From Calditrichaeota bacterium AABM5.125.24 (GTDB taxonomy: Bacteria > Electryoneota > AABM5-125-24 > Hatepunaeales > Hatepunaeaceae): 6,256 bases of DNA. Positions 1 through 5,018 of this stretch are shown piece after piece; the stretch's first letter is position 1, and every line of letters starts with the position of its first letter. A program made the translations under genes and the position numbers. The notes under the pieces were generated by a model. That model had not been told where the DNA came from and ran no database searches. It saw nothing but the letters and a program-made list of their open reading frames with translations. The stretch covers positions 1 to 6,256 of the forward strand of contig MWJR01000057.1 of NCBI GenBank assembly GCA_002127415.1. The letters are read 5' to 3'.

Positions 1-3000
1 GTGCAGAAGATCGAGGCGCTGACCGAAGATGATATGCTGGCTGTAATCGACGACAAGGCGGTTTTCGCCCATCGCCAGCGAGCCATGAACCCGGAAAGGC
101 CGGTGCTGCGCGGTTCGTCGCAGAACCCCGATGTCTTCTTTCAGGCCCGCGAGCGGCTGAATCCATACTATGACGCCTGCCCGGAAGTTGTCCAGAAAGT
201 GATGGATCGGTTCTACGAGGTGGTGGGCCGCCGGTATAACCTGTTCGACTACTTCGGTCACCCCGAAGCCGAAGAGGTCATCGTCATTATGGGAACCGGG
301 GCTGAGGTCACCCACGAGGCGGTGAATTACCTGGTCGATAAGGGGATGCGGGTAGGGGTGATTAAGGTCAGACTGTTCCGTCCATTCTCGGTGAAGCACT
401 TCATAGAGGCGCTTCCCGCCACAGTCAAGGGTATCGCCGTTATGGACCGCACCAAGGAGCCCGGCGCCGAAGGTGAGCCGCTCTACAAGGACGTGGTCAC
501 CGCCGTTTCCGAGGCAATGGTGGACGGCATAACCCCGTTTGAGTCGAGGCCGGTTATCATAGGCGGGCGCTACGGGCTCTCCTCCAAGGAATACACACCC
601 GCGATGGTCAAGGCGGTCTATGACGAGCTGGACAGACCCGAGCCCAAGCGACGTTTTACAGTCGGCATCGAAGATGATGTGACCCATATGAGCCTCCCAT
701 ACGATCCGGAATTCTCAGTCGAAGGGGAGGATGTTTTCCGCGGACTGTTTTATGGTCTGGGTGCTGACGGGACGGTCAGCGCCAATAAGAATTCAATCAA
801 GATCATCGGCGAGGAGACCGACAACTATGCCCAGGGTTACTTCGTCTATGATTCAAGGAAATCCGGCTCGGTCACCGTATCGCACCTGAGGTTCGGTCCC
901 CGTGAGATCCGATCCATCTACCTGATAAACAAGGCTAACTTCATAGCCTGCCACCAGACTGTCTTCCTCGAGCGGTATGATATGCTCTCGGCGGCGGTTC
1001 CCGGCGCGACCTTCCTTCTGAACAGCTATGTTCCGCCCGACAAGGTCTGGGACACGCTGCCGCGGTCCATGCAGCAGCAACTTATCGACAAGCAGATGAA
1101 GTTCTATGTCATCGATGCATACAAAGTGGCGCGCGACACCGGGATGGGGGAGAGGGTCAACACCATAATGCAGACCTGCTTCTTCGCCATATCTGGCATC
1201 CTGCCCAGGGACGAGGCCATAGCCGAGATCAAGAAGTCTATAAAGAAGACATACGGTGTCAAAGGGGAAAAGGTCGTCGAAATGAACTACAACGCGGTTG
1301 ATAAGACCATTGAGAACCTGCACGAGGTGAAGATTCCGGACCGGGCGACCTCCACCTTCGAACAGCCACCACCAGTATCACCCGAGGCGCCTGAGTTCGT
1401 CCGCAACACACTGGGCGCCATAATATCCTACAAGGGCGACAGCCTGCCGGTCAGCGCCTTCCCGGTCGATGGAACCTTCCCCACCGGTTCGACCCGGTGG
1501 GAGAAGCGTTGCATTGCCCTCAACATCCCGGTGTGGGAGCCAGACCTCTGCACCCAGTGCGGCAAGTGCGTTATCGTCTGCCCGCACGCGGCTATCCGGC
1601 AGAAGGTCTACGATCCTGCGTTGCTGGAGGGAGCACCTCCCACCTTCAAGTCGGCTGATTATAAAGCCAAGGACTTCAAGGGGATGAAATACACCCTTCA
1701 GGTGGCGCCTGAGGACTGCACCGGCTGCAGTCTCTGCGTGGAATACTGTCCGGTTCACAGTAAGACCGAGGCTGATGTGAAGGCAATTAATATGTCCCCC
1801 CTGCCCCCCTTGCGCGAATCTGAAAAGGGGAACTACGAATTCTACCTTAATCTGCCAGTGGTTGACCGGAGGTTGGTGAAGGTCAACACGGTCAAGGGGT
1901 CGCAGTTCCTGGAGCCGCTGTTCGAGTATTCCGGCGCCTGTTCCGGCTGCGGCGAGACCCCCTATGTGAAGCTGGTCAGCCAGTTGTTCGGCGACCGGGC
2001 CATAATCGGCAACGCCACCGGTTGCTCATCTATCTACGGCGGCAATCTGCCGACCACACCCTGGACTGTCAACAAGGATGGCCGCGGACCAACCTGGAAC
2101 AACTCACTGTTTGAGGACACCGCCGAGTTTGCCCTCGGCTTCCGGTTGACCCTCGACAAGCACCGCGAATTCGCCATAGAGATGATGAACAGGATGAAGG
2201 GCGAGATCGGAGGGGAGCTGATCGACGCCATAGTAGATTGCAAACAGACTGATGAGGAGGAGATCCACGCTCAACGGGAGAGGGTGGCTGAGCTGAAGAA
2301 GAGGGTAGCGTCGATCGACCGCTGGGAGGCTCGGCACCTGCTGGAGGTGGCCGATGCGCTGGTCAGGAAGAGTGTCTGGGGGATGGGTGGTGACGGCTGG
2401 GCCTACGACATCGGCTATGGTGGGCTCGACCACGTCCTGGCCACAGGCAAGAACGTTAACCTGCTGGTTCTCGATACCGGCGTCTACTCAAACACCGGCG
2501 GTCAGGCCTCGAAGGCGACACCCATGGGTGCGGTGGCAAAGTTCGCCGCCTCCGGCAAGGCGGCTCCCCGCAAGGACATCGGGCTGATGGCGATGGCCTA
2601 CGGGCACGTCTATGTGGCTCAGGTGGCGATGGGTGCCAACGACGCCCAGTGCGTCAGGGCTTTTATCGAGGCGGAGAACTACGACGGGCCTTCGCTGATC
2701 ATCGCATACAGCCACTGCATCGCTCACGGGATAGATATGTCAAAGGGGATGCATCAACAGGAGATGGCGGTCAAGAGCGGCGTCTGGCCGCTGTATCGGT
2801 TTAACCCGGAGCTGGCCAAGGAGGGGTTGAACCCGCTCAGGATTGACTCAAAGCCCCCGTCAATTCCGGTTCAGGAGTATGCCTACAGCGAGACCCGCTG
2901 GCGGATGCTGACCAAGTTCAAACCGGAACGGGCGAAGGAGTTGATGGAGGCTTCGCAGCTGGACGTCCGCCGCAAGTGGCACTACTACGAGCAGCTTGCG

Positions 3001-3063
3001 GCATTCGACTATACCGAGCCGGTGGCCGACGATGAGGAAACAAAGGAACAGGTAGAGACGTAG
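1..3063 (+). CDS. nifJ: Pyruvate:ferredoxin (flavodoxin) oxidoreductase, 5'-truncated by the window edge
   Basis: Cytoplasmic single-chain PFOR. It converts pyruvate and CoA to acetyl-CoA and CO2 and reduces ferredoxin or flavodoxin using TPP and three [4Fe-4S] clusters. The 1020 visible residues cover the end of domain I (about 1-93), domain II (to about 250), the gamma-like domain III (to about 462), the EKR domain IV (WEKR near 500), the two-cluster ferredoxin domain V and the TPP domain VI. Visible ligands: C517/C520/C523/C527 (CTQCGKCVIVCP) and C573/C576/C579/C583 (CTGCSLCVEYCP) for the two electron-transfer clusters; C647, C650, C675 and C906 for the proximal cluster. The spacing of this last set (3, 25, 231) equals that recalled for Desulfovibrio africanus PFOR Cys812/815/840/1071, so about 165 residues are missing upstream. 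GDGWAYDIG (797-805) and SNTGGQ are the TPP/Mg motifs. The C-terminus stops near the end of domain VI, so the D. africanus-type domain VII extension is absent. The initial GTG is an internal Val of the conserved VQKIE stretch, not a start. Identification is very secure; the physiological direction is not shown. Confidence 0.97.
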   Translation: MQKIEALTEDDMLAVIDDKAVFAHRQRAMNPERPVLRGSSQNPDVFFQARERLNPYYDACPEVVQKVMDRFYEVVGRRYNLFDYFGHPEAEEVIVIMGTGAEVTHEAVNYLVDKGMRVGVIKVRLFRPFSVKHFIEALPATVKGIAVMDRTKEPGAEGEPLYKDVVTAVSEAMVDGITPFESRPVIIGGRYGLSSKEYTPAMVKAVYDELDRPEPKRRFTVGIEDDVTHMSLPYDPEFSVEGEDVFRGLFYGLGADGTVSANKNSIKIIGEETDNYAQGYFVYDSRKSGSVTVSHLRFGPREIRSIYLINKANFIACHQTVFLERYDMLSAAVPGATFLLNSYVPPDKVWDTLPRSMQQQLIDKQMKFYVIDAYKVARDTGMGERVNTIMQTCFFAISGILPRDEAIAEIKKSIKKTYGVKGEKVVEMNYNAVDKTIENLHEVKIPDRATSTFEQPPPVSPEAPEFVRNTLGAIISYKGDSLPVSAFPVDGTFPTGSTRWEKRCIALNIPVWEPDLCTQCGKCVIVCPHAAIRQKVYDPALLEGAPPTFKSADYKAKDFKGMKYTLQVAPEDCTGCSLCVEYCPVHSKTEADVKAINMSPLPPLRESEKGNYEFYLNLPVVDRRLVKVNTVKGSQFLEPLFEYSGACSGCGETPYVKLVSQLFGDRAIIGNATGCSSIYGGNLPTTPWTVNKDGRGPTWNNSLFEDTAEFALGFRLTLDKHREFAIEMMNRMKGEIGGELIDAIVDCKQTDEEEIHAQRERVAELKKRVASIDRWEARHLLEVADALVRKSVWGMGGDGWAYDIGYGGLDHVLATGKNVNLLVLDTGVYSNTGGQASKATPMGAVAKFAASGKAAPRKDIGLMAMAYGHVYVAQVAMGANDAQCVRAFIEAENYDGPSLIIAYSHCIAHGIDMSKGMHQQEMAVKSGVWPLYRFNPELAKEGLNPLRIDSKPPSIPVQEYAYSETRWRMLTKFKPERAKELMEASQLDVRRKWHYYEQLAAFDYTEPVADDEETKEQVET

Positions 3064-3089
3064 TGGCAGGCGGGGACGCCTGCCCCACT
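3063..3089. repeat. GC-rich palindrome just after nifJ (left arm of a 138-bp element)
   Basis: GCAGGCG (3066-3072), loop GGGA, CGCCTGC (3077-3083), extended outward by GTGG/CCAC with a two-base bulge. It begins at the last base of the nifJ stop codon. No T-run follows, so it is not a classic intrinsic terminator, although it could stabilise the 3' end of the nifJ mRNA. An inverted, nearly identical copy lies at 3179-3202. Confidence 0.75.
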
Positions 3090-3202
3090 GGAGAGGTTAT
3101 CTCCTTTCAAAGTCAATCAATCATCAGGCAAACGACGCCCAGCCTGATGGAATTGACCATGTGAATTTTTACTGGTGAAGTGGAGCAGGCGTCCCGCCTG
3201 CC
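3065..3202. repeat. 138-bp palindromic, MITE-like element with inverted ends and central hairpin
   Basis: The ends, 3065-3089 and 3179-3202, are inverted copies of each other with one mismatch and one single-base gap over about 25 bases, and each end is itself a hairpin (GCAGGCG/CGCCTGC). Near the centre is a perfect 8-bp inverted repeat CATCAGGC (3122-3129) / GCCTGATG (3142-3149). It is flanked by a second pair GTCAAT (3112-3117) / ATTGAC (3152-3157), so the interior also folds symmetrically. There is no coding potential. The symmetry is seen directly; calling it a mobile or dispersed element is inference, since only one copy is in view. Confidence 0.55.
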
Positions 3203-3255
3203 CATCACCCCCTGCTATTGCAGAGCCCCGTCCTCCTATACCTTTCGAACTTTCA

Positions 3256-3292
3256 CACTCCTGCTTTCGCAGGGACAAGCTTCGCGGGAGTG
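3256..3292. repeat. Short palindromic repeat of the 'CTCCTGC..GCGGGAG' type
   Basis: CACTCC (3256-3261) pairs with GGAGTG (3287-3292), and inside it CCTGC TTTC GCAGG (3260-3273) forms a perfect 5-bp stem with a tetraloop. Read on the minus strand it resembles the GTCATTCCCGCGAAAGCGGGAAT-like intergenic repeats that recur in many environmental bacterial genomes; that resemblance is from memory, not a search. It is non-coding and its function is unknown. Confidence 0.5.
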
Positions 3293-3308
3293 ACAAATTA
3301 ATGCCCTT

Positions 3309-3345
3309 AAAAAAGCCGTCAACCACAGAGGATTGACGGCTTTTT
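3309..3345. terminator. Bidirectional intrinsic (rho-independent) terminator
   Basis: GCCGTCAA (3315-3322), a 10-base loop, then TTGACGGC (3333-3340), directly followed by TTTTT (3341-3345) and preceded by AAAAAA (3309-3314). The 8-bp core stem with matching A and T tracts works in either direction. It lies between the convergent nifJ and methyltransferase genes, about 245 bases past the nifJ stop and about 320 bases past the methyltransferase stop. It is therefore well placed to insulate both transcripts. This is the best-formed terminator in the window. Confidence 0.88.
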
Positions 3346-3388
3346 CTGTTGTATAACAATGCTTGAAAGAATTTTGTATAAGGATATT

Positions 3389-3441
3389 GTAGTCGGGGCT
3401 GTCTCAACCCCGACAGTCGGGCTTGAGACAGCCCCGACTAC
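3389..3441. repeat. 53-bp near-perfect nested palindrome
   Basis: The sequence is symmetric about base 3415: GTAGTCGGGGCTGTCTCAA (3389-3407) is exactly complementary to 3423-3441, then one mismatch (C3408/C3422), then CCCGAC (3409-3414) pairs with GTCGGG (3416-3421). Each arm is also a smaller hairpin: GTCGGGG (3392-3398) with CCCCGAC (3408-3414), and GTCGGG (3416-3421) with CCCGAC (3433-3438). It therefore looks like an inverted duplication of one hairpin unit. It is non-coding and may form a cruciform. Confidence 0.85.
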
Positions 3442-3508
3442 GGTCACGTCAACCACATAATGTCTCATAATGTGACAATAGTTGGACAACTGGCTGGATC
3501 CCCCCTGA

Positions 3509-3527
3509 CCCCCCTTATTAAGGGGGG
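3509..3527. repeat. C-run/G-run hairpin repeat
   Basis: CCCCCCTT (3509-3516), loop ATT, AAGGGGGG (3520-3527). It sits in the wider context GGATCCCCCCTGACCCCCC. This matches a family of intergenic C-tract/G-tract palindromes common in environmental bacterial genomes (recalled, not searched). It has no T-tract suited to termination. Confidence 0.65.
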
Positions 3528-3667
3528 ACAAAGAAGAGGGGATATCAATCATTGCAGTATTACACCTGACTGAATATGAGCCATCATTTTACTCTTGACA
3601 GAACACTACAGCTAAGTTACGAAAATACTCTCAAGCATTGTTATAAGTCGCGGTGGGATGACAGCGG

Positions 3668-4405
3668 TTATTTATTACAGGGGACCTTATAGCCGACCCA
3701 CCAGTAGCATTCTCCCATATAGATAGTCGGATTGGTTGCGTATCGATCTAAGATCCGGTGGAGCTCCTCTTCATCGTAGTAGTTCTTGAGCACTTCGAAG
3801 CGGGATCCATCCTGCAGGGTTCTCAGTTTGAAGGTATCCGCCGATCCCGACCGTTGGGTCAGCTCCCCTCCGCACCCCGGCATATAGACGTTGTCAGCCA
3901 TAAAGACCACCGAGCCTGATCCCAGTTTGTTGTGAAACCGCCGCAGGAATTCACCAAGTCTGGATTTCGGCACGTGGGATAGCCAGAAGTTCGCCATTCC
4001 GGCATCGAAGTCGCTCGGAATGGTCTCGGGTGAATAAGCATCTCCGATGTGAAACTGAACCTTATCTGGTGGGAGCTCTTTTCGGCGGGCGATGGTGAGC
4101 ATCTCCGGGGAGGTGTCGATGGCGACTATATGGCTGGCGACCTGGGCAGCGATTTGTGTCCAGAACCCGGTGCCGCAGGCGATTTCGAGGACGCGGCGGT
4201 CCGAGAGGAGCTTCCTTAGGACTTCGGCGATAGCAGCGAGTTCGGCCCGGCGGGTCGGATCGTCACGATGGTAGATGCGCTCATACTCCGGAGCACGCTT
4301 CCGGTAGTATCGACGCAGAGGGGGGCTGAATTCTGAATCCCGGGGGCCTACCTCTTCAGCCCCTTCTCCCGCTCGTAGCGCAGCGCGACCGCCACCGCCC
4401 ACCAC
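3668..4405 (-). CDS. Class I SAM-dependent methyltransferase (start codon uncertain)
   Basis: Predicted cytosolic methyltransferase; the substrate cannot be inferred. With a GTG start at 4405 the protein is 245 residues. The family-like part begins at LRRYYRKRAPEYERIYHR (first Leu codon at 4318). Motif I is VLEIACGTGFW, about 43-53 residues after that Leu and forming the SAM-binding glycine loop. AIDTSPEML follows, whose Asp should bind the SAM ribose, then HIGDAYS, and FDAGMANFWLSHVP as the post-motif strand. The C-terminal half ends in ECYWWVGYKV before TAA at 3668-3670. The start is the problem: no ATG, GTG or TTG lies between the upstream gene's stop and the conserved region. The candidates are GTG 4405 or 4402 (both inside the upstream gene), ATG 4474, or an unsupported CTG 4318; none has a good ribosome binding site at the usual distance. 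Translation may be coupled to the upstream gene, or the pair may be a frameshifted fusion. Family call firm, start call weak. Confidence 0.85.
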   Translation of the reverse strand: MVGGGGRAALRAGEGAEEVGPRDSEFSPPLRRYYRKRAPEYERIYHRDDPTRRAELAAIAEVLRKLLSDRRVLEIACGTGFWTQIAAQVASHIVAIDTSPEMLTIARRKELPPDKVQFHIGDAYSPETIPSDFDAGMANFWLSHVPKSRLGEFLRRFHNKLGSGSVVFMADNVYMPGCGGELTQRSGSADTFKLRTLQDGSRFEVLKNYYDEEELHRILDRYATNPTIYMGECYWWVGYKVPCNK

Positions 4406-4572
4406 CGGCTCAGTGTGTAGTGTCTCTGTAGATATTTTACGGTCAGTGAATGCCCTTTCACCCTTACATTCCATTGGTCCAGTATCTCAAACCACTCCTC
4501 CCAACCCTTTCCAGTGCCGGTTCGCACAATTGAGTTGGTTATCTGACGGTAACCGGGGCCCTTCTCGTCCAA
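4348..4572 (-). CDS. Small DUF4287-like protein upstream of the methyltransferase
   Basis: A 74-residue protein. Its core from residue 18 on (TGTGKGWEEWFEILDQW, then the LSRWWAVAV segment and YEREKGLKR at the end) follows a pattern I associate with DUF4287-type domains, which occur as small proteins or as C-terminal tails of SRPBCC/AHSA1-like proteins: TGK.W.EWF.ILD, a helix, then a WW..(V) segment and a Y E . . . G L end. The function of the family is not known to me. Start choice: TTG at 4572 is preceded by a GAGGG ribosome binding site (9-base spacer on the minus strand), and an in-frame TAA lies just upstream. GTG at 4527 (residue 16) is the alternative and would leave only the core. The stop TAG (4350-4348) is 29 bases before the first conserved methyltransferase codon, so the two are very probably cotranscribed. 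Confidence 0.7.
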   Translation of the reverse strand: MDEKGPGYRQITNSIVRTGTGKGWEEWFEILDQWNVRVKGHSLTVKYLQRHYTLSRWWAVAVALRYEREKGLKR

Positions 4573-4895
4573 ATCTATTTACCCTCTGAATTGGTAGCCT
4601 ATTAATTAATTGGCTGTAGCGCCTTGGTGATAGTTGCGTTTAGAACCGCCGGGTTTCAAGTCCAGCAATTGCCGGATAGCCTGGCGGTAATTCGCGCTCG
4701 GTTGTCAGCAAACAGGGGCTCATATCATCGGGGAATCGTGGCAGGTCGTGTTCCTGTTATTGGGGCTGGCAATTTCTCTCAATTTAATACTGGCTTTTCC
4801 CTGTGTCAAGTGAACGACGCCGGAGACGTCGGTCGGATATTGATCGACGCCGCGCCGACCCCGTTCACCGGTTTTAGTAGTTACAGGGAAGGCTG
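4573..4895. other. Divergent intergenic region, no supported gene
   Basis: The stretch between the minus-strand cassette and the phosphofructokinase promoter. A plus-strand reading frame of 95 codons exists (4624-4911, TTG start) but it has no ribosome binding site, no recognisable motif and runs into the promoter, so I do not call it a gene. A 10-bp AT palindrome ATTAATTAAT (4601-4610) lies 29 bases upstream of the minus-strand TTG start and is the most promoter-like spot for that cassette, but no clear -35/-10 pair can be assigned. Inverted repeats cluster at 4810-4868. Confidence 0.5.
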
Positions 4896-4924
4896 TTGCG
4901 TCCCTGTGTAGCTTGTGGTATATT
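4896..4924 (+). promoter_or_regulatory. Sigma70-type promoter for the phosphofructokinase gene
   Basis: TTGCGT (4896-4901) as -35 and TATATT (4919-4924) as -10, with an ideal 17-base spacer. The -10 matches the consensus at 5 of 6 bases, the -35 at 3 of 6. Transcription would begin near 4931, giving a leader of about 88 bases before the ATG at 5019. Predicted from sequence only. Confidence 0.5.
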
Positions 4925-5006
4925 ACGTTTGGTTCGATGCGAGGCCCGGCGAAATCCGTTCGGATCCGGCCGTTGGGGGTAAAGGGGGTCAGCAGCCCAG
5001 TTAAAT

Positions 5007-5012
5007 AAGGGA
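5007..5012 (+). promoter_or_regulatory. Ribosome binding site of the phosphofructokinase gene
   Basis: AAGGGA lies 6 bases upstream of the ATG at 5019. It supports that start, which also places the TGGGDCPGLN nucleotide loop at residue 9, the normal distance from the N-terminus in this family. Confidence 0.75.
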
Positions 5013-5018
5013 TAAACG

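Larger units (their letters stand above)
3352..3645. mobile_element. Putative MITE-like element with 24-bp terminal inverted repeats
   Basis: The left end 3352-3375 (starts TATAACAATGCTTGA) is the reverse complement of the right end 3622-3645 (ends TCAAGCATTGTTATA). The outer 15 bases are perfect and 22 of 24 match overall. TATA stands at both outer edges (3352-3355, 3642-3645) and could be a TA or TATA target duplication, giving a 286-bp core at 3356-3641; because TATA is self-complementary it could equally be part of the repeat. No ORF of credible coding character lies inside. The interior carries two further palindromes (3389-3441, 3509-3527). Size, TIRs and TA-rich edges fit a non-autonomous element of IS630/Tc1-like type, but no transposase is present, so this is inference. 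Confidence 0.5.

Noticed and set aside
1..3. GTG at the first base as the nifJ start codon
   Set aside because: It is the Val of the conserved VQKIE stretch, and cluster-ligand spacing implies about 165 residues are missing upstream; the gene is simply cut by the window.
853..1323. 156-codon minus-strand reading frame opposite nifJ
   Set aside because: Antisense shadow of the conserved PFOR domain III; no ribosome binding site or motif noted.
3389..3527. Possible CRISPR array in the repeat-rich region
   Set aside because: The repeats are inverted and of different families; there are no regularly spaced direct repeats with unique spacers.
3117..3552. Minus-strand reading frames of 96 and 77 codons across the repeat region
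   Set aside because: They run through the terminator and palindromes, so their sequence is dictated by repeats, not by coding selection.
4350..4380. Programmed -1 frameshift site joining the DUF4287-like gene to the methyltransferase
   Set aside because: The frame relation would fit, but no classical X XXY YYZ slippery heptamer is visible before the TAG; the arrangement is kept as a finding without this mechanism.
4624..4911. 95-codon plus-strand reading frame in the divergent intergenic region
   Set aside because: TTG start without a ribosome binding site, no recognisable motifs, and it overlaps the -35 of the pfkA promoter.
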